A stretch of DNA of 64,000 bases, taken from positions 806,001 through 870,000 of the forward strand of contig JAFKFH010000003.1 of NCBI GenBank assembly GCA_017307375.1, read 5' to 3'. The position numbers were made by a program, and so were the translations under genes. A model generated the notes under the pieces. It had not been told where the DNA came from. It did no database searches and was given only the letters and a program-made list of their open reading frames with translations. Shown here piece after piece: positions 35,415 through 43,524 of the stretch. Origin of the DNA: Alphaproteobacteria bacterium (GTDB taxonomy: Bacteria > Pseudomonadota > Alphaproteobacteria > Ferrovibrionales > Ferrovibrionaceae). The number at the start of each line of letters is the position of its first letter. The first letter of the stretch is position 1.

Positions 35415-36455
35415 ATGGTCGGGGCCGGCACGGCGACGCAAGGGACGGGAACGCTGCCCTGGCCGCGGGCATGGACCATCCTGACCGTTCTTCTGTTCCT
35501 CGCGGTCCTCGCCTTGACGGTCTGGGTGCTGTTCCTGCGCAAGCCCGCGGTGGTCGAACGCACGGTGCCGGCGCCGCCGGCCGCGCTGTCGGCCGAGCAG
35601 AAGGCCCGCGCCGACGCGCTGGAACAGCGCGCCAAGGCGCTGGAGGCCGAGATCGCCGAGACCCGCGCCAAACCGCCGGCCGGCGCCGATTGCCCGCCGG
35701 GCCAGCGCGCCGAACTGCCGACCGGGGCCGACGGTGCCGGATTGCCGCTGCCGGTCGTCGCGCCGCCGCGCGGCGAACCGGTCAAGCCGTTGACTTCGGC
35801 CGAATTGGCCGATCGGCTCGAGGCCGCCACCGCCCTGGTCCTGACCGATGGCTCGGTCGCCACCGGTTTCTTCATCGGCCCCGAGACCCTGGTCACCAAC
35901 CGCCACGCGGTCGAGGACGCCAAGGACGGCACGGTGCTGATCGTCAGCCGCAGCCTCGCCTCCGTCCGGCCCGGCAAGGTCGTCACCACCTCGGCGCCCG
36001 GCAAGGAAGGCGCCCAGGATTTTGCCGTCGTGCGGCTCGCCGCCGGCCGTGCCCCCGGGGTGCTGCCGCTGACCTCGCAGGCCCCCAAGCTGTCGCCGAT
36101 CGTCGCTGCCGGGTATCCGGGCCTCACCCTGTTCAACGACGCCGGGTTCCGCCGGCTGATCGACGGCGACGCCAAGGCGGCGCCCGACCTCAACCTGACG
36201 CAAGGGGTGGTGCAGTCGCAGACCACCTCGCCCCAGGGCATTCCGGTGCTGGTCCATACCGCCTCGATCCTGCAGGGCAATTCCGGCGGGCCGCTGGTCG
36301 ATGCCTGCGGCCGGGTCACCGGGGTCAACACCTTCATCGCGGTCGATACCGAACAGTCCGGCCGCGTCTCCTACGCCCAGGCGACCGCGGCGCTGGTGGC
36401 CTTCCTGGCCCGCGCCGGCATCAATCCGGAGATCGACGCCCGGCCCTGCGGCTAG
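35415..36455 (+). CDS. Membrane-anchored trypsin-like serine protease
   Basis: 346 residues: one N-terminal TM (about 19-43, WTILTVLLFLAVLALTVWVL), a short coiled coil, then a trypsin-like domain (about 130-340). The triad appears intact: H164 in LVTNRHAV, D202 in AQDFAVVRL, S290 in LQGNSGGPLV. No PDZ domain, unlike DegP. A periplasmic location is expected. Divergent from the SrfABC operon and sharing its promoter region, it is probably a functional partner, for instance cleaving a partner after a signal. ATG 35415 was chosen because upstream frames run antisense through the SrfA-VWA gene. Confidence 0.85.
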   Translation: MVGAGTATQGTGTLPWPRAWTILTVLLFLAVLALTVWVLFLRKPAVVERTVPAPPAALSAEQKARADALEQRAKALEAEIAETRAKPPAGADCPPGQRAELPTGADGAGLPLPVVAPPRGEPVKPLTSAELADRLEAATALVLTDGSVATGFFIGPETLVTNRHAVEDAKDGTVLIVSRSLASVRPGKVVTTSAPGKEGAQDFAVVRLAAGRAPGVLPLTSQAPKLSPIVAAGYPGLTLFNDAGFRRLIDGDAKAAPDLNLTQGVVQSQTTSPQGIPVLVHTASILQGNSGGPLVDACGRVTGVNTFIAVDTEQSGRVSYAQATAALVAFLARAGINPEIDARPCG

Positions 36456-36578
36456 CATCGGCGGACCGGTAGCCCGCGCGGGGTTGCGCTGCCTGCGGGG
36501 TTCGGGCAAGATTCGCTCCAACAAAGCAAGAAACAGTTGCGCGCCGCTGACGGTGGGCCCGGGTTGTTGGGAGGAACG

Positions 36579-36668
36579 ATGACAACCAGCGTGGCAGTAC
36601 GATTCCGTGTCGAGTATCCGGTGCTTTCGGTTTTTCGCCGGCGAACGCCGGTGATCTTGACCGGCTGA
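36579..36668 (+). CDS. Candidate 29-residue leader peptide
   Basis: ATG preceded by GGGAGGAA, the strongest Shine-Dalgarno in the area, with 29 codons ending in TGA. The peptide begins MTTSVAVRFRVEYPVL and ends in TPVILTG, with an Arg-rich centre (FRRR) encoded by the hairpin at 36638-36651. It lies 94 bases upstream of the Kor operon's first gene. It may be a regulatory leader peptide, or a repeat remnant that happens to be open. Confidence 0.35.
   Translation: MTTSVAVRFRVEYPVLSVFRRRTPVILTG
36638..36651. repeat. GC-rich hairpin CCGGCG-AA-CGCCGG
   Basis: Perfect 6-bp arms separated by AA, inside the candidate leader ORF. A further CCGG at 36661-36664 could extend alternative pairing. It belongs with the other short GC-rich palindromes in this window. 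Confidence 0.6.
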
Positions 36669-36761
36669 ACCTTTCCTTGAGGACGCGACGGCAGGCATGC
36701 CGCCCGGTGCAGTCGATCCGGGCAGGCTTCCCCACTCGAGCGACGAGAGGAATGCGTTTCC

Positions 36762-38552
36762 GTGATCACCGCTACCGATATCACCAAGCCTGAATATTTT
36801 CATAAGGTCGTCGATTGCCAATGGGCCTGCCCGGCCCATACCCCGGTCCCCGAGTACATCAGGCTGATCGCCGAGGGCCGCTTCTCCGACGCCTACATGA
36901 TCAATTGGCAGTCGAACGTGTTTCCCGGCATCCTCGGTCGCACCTGCGACCGCCCATGCGAGCCGGCCTGCCGTCGCGGCCGGGTCGAGGAACAGCCGGT
37001 CGCCATCTGCCGCCTGAAGCGCGTGGCCGCCGACTACAAGGACGACATCCGCGCCCGTTTGCCGAAACCAGCCGCCGTGAAGAATGGCAAGCGCGTCGCC
37101 CTGGTCGGCGCCGGGCCGGCCTCGCTGACCGTCGCCCGCGACCTGCTGCCGCTGGGCTACGAGGTCGTCGTCTATGACGGCGAGAGGCGGGGCGGCGGCA
37201 TGATCCGCAGCCAGATCCCGCGCTTCCGCCTGCCCGAGGAAGTGATCGACGAGGAAGTCGGCTACATTCTCGATCTCGGCGCCACCCCGCGCTTCGGCCA
37301 GCGGGTCGACAGCCTGAAGGGCCTGCTGGCCGAGGGCTACGACGCCGTCTTCGTCGGCTGCGGCGCGCCGCGCGGCCGCGACCTCGATATCCCCGGCCGG
37401 AAGGAAGCTGCTGCCAACATCCATATCGGCATCGACTGGCTGTCCTCGGTGTCGTTCGGGCATATCGACAAGATCGGCCGCCGCGTCCTGGTGCTGGGCG
37501 GCGGCAACACCGCGATGGATTGCTGCCGGTCGTCGCGTCGCCTGGGCGGCGAGGAGGTCAAGGTCGTCGTCCGCTCCGGCTTCGAGGAAATGAAGGCCTC
37601 ACCCTGGGAAAAGGAAGATGCGATCCACGAGGATATCCCGATCCTCAACTTCCACGTGCCCAAGGCCTTCATTCACGAGAACGGCCGGCTGACCGGCATG
37701 ACCTTCGAGAAGGTCCGGCCCGAATACGACGACAAGGGCCGGCGGCAGTTGGTGCCGTCGGGTGAGCCCGACGTCACGATTCCCTGCGACGACGTGCTGA
37801 TCGCCATCGGCCAGGAAAACGCCTTCCCCTGGATCGAGCGCGATATCGGCATCGAATTCGACCGCTGGGGCCTGCCGGTGCTCGACCCTGTCACCTTCCA
37901 GTCGACCAATCCGGCCGTGTTCTTCGGCGGCGATGCGGCCTTCGGTCCCAAGAACATCATCTGGGCGGTCGCCCACGGCCACGAGGCGGCGATCTCGATC
38001 GACCGGCATTGCCGCGGCGAGGATGTCGGCATCCGGCCCCCGCCGCTGGTCAATCTCGCCAGCCAGAAGATGGGCATCCACGAATGGTCCTATGACAACG
38101 ACATCACCCTGGACCATCGCCATGCCGTGCCGCTGCGCGAGAAGGAAATCGCGCTGAAGGACATCCGCGTCGAGGTCGAGCTGGGCTACGATTTCAAGCT
38201 GGCGTTCAAGGAGGCGCAGCGCTGCCTGAACTGCGACGTGCAGACGGTGTTCTCTCCGCCGCTGTGCATCGAATGCGACGCCTGCGTCGACATCTGCCCG
38301 GTCGACTGCCTCACCTTCACCGCGCCGGCAGCGGACGAAGCCGAGCTGCGCACGCGGCTGACCGCGCCGGCGACCAATGTGGGGCAGGCCCTCTATGTCG
38401 CGGACGGGTTGAAGACCGGGCGGTTCATGGTCAAGGACGAGGACGTCTGCCTCCATTGCGGGATGTGCGCCGAGCGCTGCCCGACCGGGGCCTGGGACAT
38501 GCAGAAATTCCAACTGGAGACGGCCAAGGCCGGGTGTGGGCGTCATGGTTAA
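36762..38552 (+). CDS. GltD-like FAD/Fe-S oxidoreductase partner of KorAB
   Basis: 596 residues. The N-terminal Fer4_20-type region has clustered cysteines (CQWACPAHTPVPEYI, TCDRPCEPACRRG). Two dinucleotide folds follow, for FAD (RVALVGAGPASLTVARDLLP) and NAD(P)H (VLVLGGGNTAMDCCRSSRR). The C-terminus holds two 4Fe-4S motifs (CIECDACVDICPVDC and CLHCGMCAERCP). This is the glutamate-synthase small-subunit fold adapted to pass electrons between NAD(P)H and ferredoxin-type clusters. It overlaps korA. Start GTG 36762 has GAGAGGAA about nine bases upstream. It probably links KorAB to the NAD(P)H pool without free ferredoxin. Confidence 0.85.
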   Translation: MITATDITKPEYFHKVVDCQWACPAHTPVPEYIRLIAEGRFSDAYMINWQSNVFPGILGRTCDRPCEPACRRGRVEEQPVAICRLKRVAADYKDDIRARLPKPAAVKNGKRVALVGAGPASLTVARDLLPLGYEVVVYDGERRGGGMIRSQIPRFRLPEEVIDEEVGYILDLGATPRFGQRVDSLKGLLAEGYDAVFVGCGAPRGRDLDIPGRKEAAANIHIGIDWLSSVSFGHIDKIGRRVLVLGGGNTAMDCCRSSRRLGGEEVKVVVRSGFEEMKASPWEKEDAIHEDIPILNFHVPKAFIHENGRLTGMTFEKVRPEYDDKGRRQLVPSGEPDVTIPCDDVLIAIGQENAFPWIERDIGIEFDRWGLPVLDPVTFQSTNPAVFFGGDAAFGPKNIIWAVAHGHEAAISIDRHCRGEDVGIRPPPLVNLASQKMGIHEWSYDNDITLDHRHAVPLREKEIALKDIRVEVELGYDFKLAFKEAQRCLNCDVQTVFSPPLCIECDACVDICPVDCLTFTAPAADEAELRTRLTAPATNVGQALYVADGLKTGRFMVKDEDVCLHCGMCAERCPTGAWDMQKFQLETAKAGCGRHG

Positions 38553-40383
38553 GCGGATCGAGCGCGTCAACGACTTCGTCGTCAAGCTGGCCAACGTCAA
38601 CGGCTCGGGCTCGGCCTCGGCCAACCAGCTGTTCGCCAAGTCGATCCTGCGCATGGGCGTGCCGGTGGCGCCGCGCAACATCTTCCCGTCGAACATCCAG
38701 GGCCTGCCGACCTGGTATGAGATCCGGGTATCGGAGGCAGGCCATCTCGGCGCCCGCGGCGGCGGCGTCGACCTGATGGTGCAGATGAACCCGCAGACCT
38801 GGGCCCAGGACATCGCCGCGATCGAACCCGGCGGCTATCTCTTCTACGATTCGTCCAAGCCGCGACCGGCCAGCCATTTCCGCGACGACATCAATGTCAT
38901 CGGCATGCGTCTGACCGAGATCTGCAACGCCGAATATGCCGACCCGCGCCAGCGCCAGCTGTTCAAGAACATCATCTATGTCGGCGCGCTGGCGGCTCTG
39001 CTGGGTATCGAGATTGCGGTGGTCGAGCAGCTGATCGCCGAGCAGTTCAAGGGCAAGGACAAGCTGATCGCACCCAACATCCACGCGCTGCATCTGGGCC
39101 GCGACCACGCGCTGAGCGAGCTTGGCGGCACCATGGGGCTGCAGGTGCGGCGGGCCGACGCGGTCGGCGACCGCATCTCGATCGACGGCAATGCCGCCGC
39201 GGCGCTGGGGGCGATCTATGGCGGGGCGACCGTCTGCGCCTGGTATCCGATCACCCCGTCGTCGTCGGTGGCCGAAGCCTTCATCCGCTACTGCAACCGC
39301 TATCGCGTCGATCCCGAGACCAAGCAGAACAAGTTCGCCATCGTCCAGGCCGAGGACGAGTTGGCCTCGATCGGCATGGTGATCGGGGCCGGGTGGAACG
39401 GCGCGCGCGCCTTCACCGCGACCTCGGGCCCCGGCATCTCGCTGATGCAGGAATTCCTGGGGCTGGCCTATTTCGCCGAGATCCCGGCCGTGATCATCGA
39501 TGTCCAGCGCGGCGGCCCGTCGACCGGCATGCCGACGCGCACCCAGCAGTCGGACGTGCTGATCGCCGCCTATGCCAGCCACGGCGATACCAAGCATGTC
39601 CTGCTGTTCCCCGAGGATCCGCACGAAGCCTTCCAGATGACCGCCGATGCGCTGGACCTGGCCGACCGGCTGCAGACCCCGGTCTTCGTCATGCTCGACC
39701 TCGATATCGGCATGAACGAGCGGCTGACCGCGCCGCTGACCTGGGACGATGCCCGCAGGATGGACCGCGGCAAGGTGATGACGGCGGAGGAGCTGTCGGC
39801 CGGGCGCGATTTCGGGCGCTATCTTGACGTCGACGGCGACGGCATTCCCTATCGCACCTATCCGGGCACGCACCCCAGCAAGGGATCGTTCTTCACCCGC
39901 GGCACCACGCGCGACCGCTATGCCCGCTATTCCGAGGATGCGGCGGTCTACCGCGACAACATGGAGCGGCTGCTGCGCAAGTTCGACCACGCCCGCTCGA
40001 TCGTGCCGGCCCCGCGCCTGCACGAGGCGGCGCAGGCCACCCGCCTCGGCGTTATCTACTACGGCTCGACCAGCCCGGCGATGAGCGAGGCGCTGGAAAT
40101 CCTGGCCGAGCGCGGCATCCATGTCGACGCGCTGCGCATCCGCGCCTTCCCCTTCGCCGACGCGGTGGGCGAGTTCCTGGCCGCGCACGATACCGTGTTC
40201 GTCGTCGAACAGAACCGCGACGCCCAGCTGCGCACGCTGCTGACTACCGAGCTGCAGGCCGATCCGGTGCGGCTGGTGCCGGTGCTGCATTACGACGGCA
40301 CGCCGATCTCGGCGCGTTTCATCGCCGGCGACATCGCCGCGCGTCTCATTCCGGCCCAGCCCCGCGTCAAGGAGGCGGTCTGA
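38545..40383 (+). CDS. korA: 2-oxoacid:ferredoxin oxidoreductase, fused gamma-alpha subunit
   Basis: 612 residues. The N-terminal 190 residues form the gamma domain (NVNGSGSASANQLFAKSILR, EAGHLGARGGGVDL). The alpha (pyrimidine-binding) domain follows (AAALGAIYGGATVCAWYPIT, TATSGPGISLMQEFLGLAYF, GGPSTGMPTRTQQSD). This is the OGOR/KGOR type that converts 2-oxoglutarate (or another 2-oxoacid) and CoA to the acyl-CoA and CO2. Start ATG 38545 gives the common MVKRIERVNDFVV N-terminus; a GTG at 38536 is possible. It overlaps the upstream gene by 8 bases and korB by one. Confidence 0.9.
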   Translation: MVKRIERVNDFVVKLANVNGSGSASANQLFAKSILRMGVPVAPRNIFPSNIQGLPTWYEIRVSEAGHLGARGGGVDLMVQMNPQTWAQDIAAIEPGGYLFYDSSKPRPASHFRDDINVIGMRLTEICNAEYADPRQRQLFKNIIYVGALAALLGIEIAVVEQLIAEQFKGKDKLIAPNIHALHLGRDHALSELGGTMGLQVRRADAVGDRISIDGNAAAALGAIYGGATVCAWYPITPSSSVAEAFIRYCNRYRVDPETKQNKFAIVQAEDELASIGMVIGAGWNGARAFTATSGPGISLMQEFLGLAYFAEIPAVIIDVQRGGPSTGMPTRTQQSDVLIAAYASHGDTKHVLLFPEDPHEAFQMTADALDLADRLQTPVFVMLDLDIGMNERLTAPLTWDDARRMDRGKVMTAEELSAGRDFGRYLDVDGDGIPYRTYPGTHPSKGSFFTRGTTRDRYARYSEDAAVYRDNMERLLRKFDHARSIVPAPRLHEAAQATRLGVIYYGSTSPAMSEALEILAERGIHVDALRIRAFPFADAVGEFLAAHDTVFVVEQNRDAQLRTLLTTELQADPVRLVPVLHYDGTPISARFIAGDIAARLIPAQPRVKEAV

Positions 40384-41438
40384 TGACCTATCTTGCCAAG
40401 CCCAAGCTGCATCACCCGGCGCTGACCCCGAACCGCCTCGGCTTCACCCGGCGCGACTACGAGGGGGCGATCTCGACGCTCTGCGCCGGCTGCGGCCACG
40501 ATTCGATCTCGGCGGCGATCATCCAGGCCTGCTATCAGATCGACCTGCAACCGCACCGTCTCGCCAAGCTGTCGGGCATCGGCTGCTCGTCGAAGACGCC
40601 GACCTATTTCCTCGGCAACAGCCACGGCTTCAACTCGGTCCACGGCCGCATGCCCTCGGTGCTGACCGGGGCCAACATGGCCAATCGCGACCTGATCTAT
40701 CTCGGCGTCTCCGGCGACGGCGATTCGGCCTCGATCGGGCTGGGGCAGTTCGCCCATGCGCTGCGCCGCGGCGTCAACATGGTCTATATCGTCGAGAACA
40801 ACGGCGTCTACGGCCTGACCAAGGGCCAGTTTTCCGCGACGTCGGACCGCGGCTCGAAAAGCAAGAAGGGCGTCGTCAACCGCGACGAGGCGATCGACCT
40901 CGCCGGCCTCGCCCTGCAGCTCGGCGCCACCTTCGTCGCCCGCTCGTTCTCCGGCGACAAGACCCAGCTGGTGCCGCTGATCGAGGCGGCGCTGCTGCAC
41001 AAGGGGCCGGCGTTCATCGACTGCATTTCGCCCTGCGTCGCCTTCAACAACCATCCGGGCTCGACCAAGAGCTTCGATTACGTCCGCGCCCATAACGAGG
41101 CGGTCAACCACCTCGACGTGATGATCCCGCGCGAGGAGATCACGACCGACTACGAACCGGGCAGCGTGACCCAGGTGACCCAGCATGACGGCTCGGTGCT
41201 CAATCTGCGCAAGCTGGCCGCTGATTACGACGTGCATGACCGGCTGGGCGCCATGGCGCATATGATGGAACGGCGCGCCGCCGGCGAGATCGTCACCGGC
41301 CTGCTCTATGTCGAGCCCGATGCCGACGACATGCACGCCAATCTCAATACCGTCGCCACGCCGCTGAACCAGCTCGACGATGCCGCGCTCTGCCCCGGTT
41401 CGGCGGCGCTGGACAAGCTGAACGCGTCGTTGCGTTAG
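40383..41438 (+). CDS. korB: 2-oxoacid:ferredoxin oxidoreductase, beta subunit
   Basis: 351 residues, the TPP- and Fe-S-binding subunit. TPP motif GDGDSASIGLGQFAHALRRG ending in VENNGVYGLTKGQ; cluster cysteines in CAGCGHDS and GIGCSSKTP, and C near DCISPCVAF. Forms the catalytic heterodimer with KorA. TGATG overlap with korA shows coupled translation. Its 3' end overlaps the convergent oxidase gene by 4 bases. Substrate is most likely 2-oxoglutarate, but branched-chain or pyruvate-type substrates cannot be excluded. Confidence 0.92.
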   Translation: MTYLAKPKLHHPALTPNRLGFTRRDYEGAISTLCAGCGHDSISAAIIQACYQIDLQPHRLAKLSGIGCSSKTPTYFLGNSHGFNSVHGRMPSVLTGANMANRDLIYLGVSGDGDSASIGLGQFAHALRRGVNMVYIVENNGVYGLTKGQFSATSDRGSKSKKGVVNRDEAIDLAGLALQLGATFVARSFSGDKTQLVPLIEAALLHKGPAFIDCISPCVAFNNHPGSTKSFDYVRAHNEAVNHLDVMIPREEITTDYEPGSVTQVTQHDGSVLNLRKLAADYDVHDRLGAMAHMMERRAAGEIVTGLLYVEPDADDMHANLNTVATPLNQLDDAALCPGSAALDKLNASLR

Positions 41439-42661
41439 AACCGCGCCGCACTGTAAGGCGCCGGGTCGGTGAACGGCGCCGCGCCCGTCATCATCTCGGC
41501 CAGCAGCCGGCCGGTCGCCGGCCCCAGGGTGAAACCCTGGTGGCCGTGGCCGAAATGCAGCCACAGGCCGCGATGCCTCGGCGCCGGGCCGATCACCGGC
41601 AGCATGTCGGGCATGCAGGGGCGGGTGCCGCTCCACGGATTGGCCTCGACCGCCGCGCCCAGCGCGATCAGGTCGCGCGCCGCCGCCTCGGCGACCTGCA
41701 ACTGGCCCGACGGCAGATCGGTGCGGGCGAGATGCGCGCCGGTGGTGATGCGCATGCCGCGCGCCATCGGCGCCAGCACGTAGCCGTGCGCGGCATCCAT
41801 CAGCGGCAGTTCGAGGGGCCGGGGCGCCTTGTAGTGACGGTGATAGCCGCGCTTCCTCACCATCGGGATGCGATAGCCCAGCGGCCGCAGTGCCTCGGGC
41901 GACCATGGCCCCAGCGCCACCACCGCATGCTCGGCTTCGACCCGGCCGCCATCGGCATCGACGCGCCAGCCCGAACCGGCTGATTGCAGCGAGCCGGCCT
42001 CGCCCGAGGCGAACCGCCCGCCGGCGCGGCAGAAATAGTCGGCATAGGCCTGGACCAGCGCCCCGGGATCGGAAACGGTCCAGGGTTCCAGCCAGTGCAC
42101 CGCCCCGGCGCCGGCCTCGGCCAGCGCCGGCTCGGCGCCCCGCAACTCGTCGGGCGTCATCGCGCGGAAGGCGACGCCATAGGCCGACTTCAGCCGTTCG
42201 GCCTGGGCGACATCCTTGTCCATGCCGGCGCCGCTGCGATGGAGGACGCGGAAGCCGTCGCGGCGGATCAGCGCGTCGGCGCCGGCCAGCGTGATGAATT
42301 GCTGATGTTCCGATGTGGCCTGGCGGATCAGCGCCGCATAGGCGGGGGTGATGCGGCCGTGGCCCCGGGGCGCCGAATGCCGCCAGTAGCCGAACAGTGC
42401 GCGGCCCTGGTCGAACAGTGCGCGCCATTCGTAGTGCACGTCGTTGGTGCGGCCCAGCGCGATGGCCGCCATGGCGGCGAGGTCGCGCGGCATCGGATAG
42501 GGTTCGACCGCCTCGGCCTGGATGATGCCGGCATTGCCGTAGGACGTCTCCAGCCCCGGCAGCTTGCGGTCGACCAGCGTGACCGACCAGCCGCGGCGCA
42601 GCAGCTGCAGCGCGATGCCGACGCCGGCCATGCCGGCGCCGAGGACCAGGGCTGTCGGCAT
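41435..42661 (-). CDS. DadA-like FAD-dependent amino-acid oxidase/dehydrogenase
   Basis: 408 residues, DAO superfamily. N-terminal FAD fold ALVLGAGMAGVGIALQLLRR, ETSYGNAGII (the DadA-type segment), and C-terminal HFGHGHQGFTLGPATGRLLA with GTRPCMPDMLPVIG. Catalyses oxidative deamination of a D-amino acid or an imino/secondary amine; relatives include hydroxyproline and D-amino acid dehydrogenases. It starts 2 bases after the tetR stop, so that regulator probably autoregulates the pair. Confidence 0.85.
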   Translation of the reverse strand: MPTALVLGAGMAGVGIALQLLRRGWSVTLVDRKLPGLETSYGNAGIIQAEAVEPYPMPRDLAAMAAIALGRTNDVHYEWRALFDQGRALFGYWRHSAPRGHGRITPAYAALIRQATSEHQQFITLAGADALIRRDGFRVLHRSGAGMDKDVAQAERLKSAYGVAFRAMTPDELRGAEPALAEAGAGAVHWLEPWTVSDPGALVQAYADYFCRAGGRFASGEAGSLQSAGSGWRVDADGGRVEAEHAVVALGPWSPEALRPLGYRIPMVRKRGYHRHYKAPRPLELPLMDAAHGYVLAPMARGMRITTGAHLARTDLPSGQLQVAEAAARDLIALGAAVEANPWSGTRPCMPDMLPVIGPAPRHRGLWLHFGHGHQGFTLGPATGRLLAEMMTGAAPFTDPAPYSAARF

Positions 42662-42663
42662 GG

Positions 42664-43389
42664 CTAACTCTCCTGATGATGCATGAAGGCTTCGAGGCCG
42701 GCGATGACGACCGCCACATGGGCGTCGAAGCCGGCATCGAGCGGCACGGTGGTGCCGTTCTCCCAGCGCAGCATGAAATGGCGGTTGGCCATGCGGTCGC
42801 GCAGGCGATGCAGATGCGGATGGCGGGTCGCATCGACGGCTGCGACCGCCGCGCGCATGTCGTCGACCCAGGCGGACTGGTCCTCGCCGGGCAGGGCGGC
42901 GAACTCCATCGTGGCGAAACCCGCCATGCTGGAGATCACGACGTCGAAGGCGGCCAGCAGCCGCTCGTCGGGGCAGCCGGCATGGACCAGGGCGGCGAGG
43001 ATGCCGTCGATCAGCGCGAGATCGACGGCCGCGTTCGATACCAGGTTCGCCCCGGTCAGTGCCGCGACATGGGGGTGGCGGCGCATCGCCTCGCGATAGC
43101 GGCGGAACAACCCGGCGATGAACGGCCGCCAGTCGCGGGGATCGGTTTCCGGCGCCAGGTCGCGCAGCACATGCGCCACGACGGCGGCCAGCAGGTCGTT
43201 CTTGCGTGGGAAATACCAGTAGATCGAGGTCGGATAGACCCCGAGCCGCCGGGCCAGCGCCCGCATGGTGAACCCGTCGGGCCCGACCGCGTCGAGCAGG
43301 CCGAGCGCCGCGTCGAGCACGACGTCGCGGTTCAACCCCGCCGGTGCCGCCGGCCGCTTGCCCGCGGATTTGCGCTCTCCTGACCCCAT
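42664..43389 (-). CDS. TetR-family regulator
   Basis: 241 residues: helix-turn-helix at about 25-70 (AALGLLDAVGPDGFTMRALA, RRLGVYPTSIYWYFPRKNDL) and a ligand domain resembling the TetR_C class. Preceded by GGAGGGGA directly before the ATG. Located upstream of the DadA-like gene on the same strand, and divergent from nudK. A TCTGCAGA palindrome lies in the intergenic gap. Confidence 0.88.
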   Translation of the reverse strand: MGSGERKSAGKRPAAPAGLNRDVVLDAALGLLDAVGPDGFTMRALARRLGVYPTSIYWYFPRKNDLLAAVVAHVLRDLAPETDPRDWRPFIAGLFRRYREAMRRHPHVAALTGANLVSNAAVDLALIDGILAALVHAGCPDERLLAAFDVVISSMAGFATMEFAALPGEDQSAWVDDMRAAVAAVDATRHPHLHRLRDRMANRHFMLRWENGTTVPLDAGFDAHVAVVIAGLEAFMHHQES

Positions 43390-43524
43390 TCCCCTCCGTT
43401 ACCGCAACTGGCGGTGCACGGCAATGCTCGACAAATCTGCAGACTATCTGTTCATTCTTGTCGGGCTGCCGCGGCCCCCGCGTTGCGCCACGCTGGCCCG
43501 GCCATTGCCAAAAGGTTTGATCGC

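Larger units (their letters stand above)
36456..36761. other. 306-base intergenic region before the Kor operon
   Basis: Contains a tiny open frame (listed separately), the hairpin CCGGCG-AA-CGCCGG (36638-36651), and GAGAGGAA (36745-36752), which is the ribosome-binding site of the GltD-like gene. No terminator with a T-run for the protease gene was found; the hairpin is preceded rather than followed by T residues. Confidence 0.5.

Noticed and set aside
18767..36455. Type VI secretion system cluster
   Set aside because: Despite TagQRST/PpkA-like genes there is no TssB/C, ClpV, Hcp, VgrG, TssJLM or baseplate gene.
18767..36455. Classic SrfABC secreted toxin operon
   Set aside because: I recall reports of SrfABC as a toxin complex, but here SrfA proteins are single-pass membrane proteins and the operon ends in an envelope sensor, so a purely secreted toxin seems unlikely.
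36638..36651. Rho-independent terminator after the protease gene
   Set aside because: The stem is preceded by a T-run rather than followed by one, on either strand.
38431..40290. Minus-strand open frame opposite korA
   Set aside because: Shadow of korA; no recognisable domain and no ribosome-binding site.
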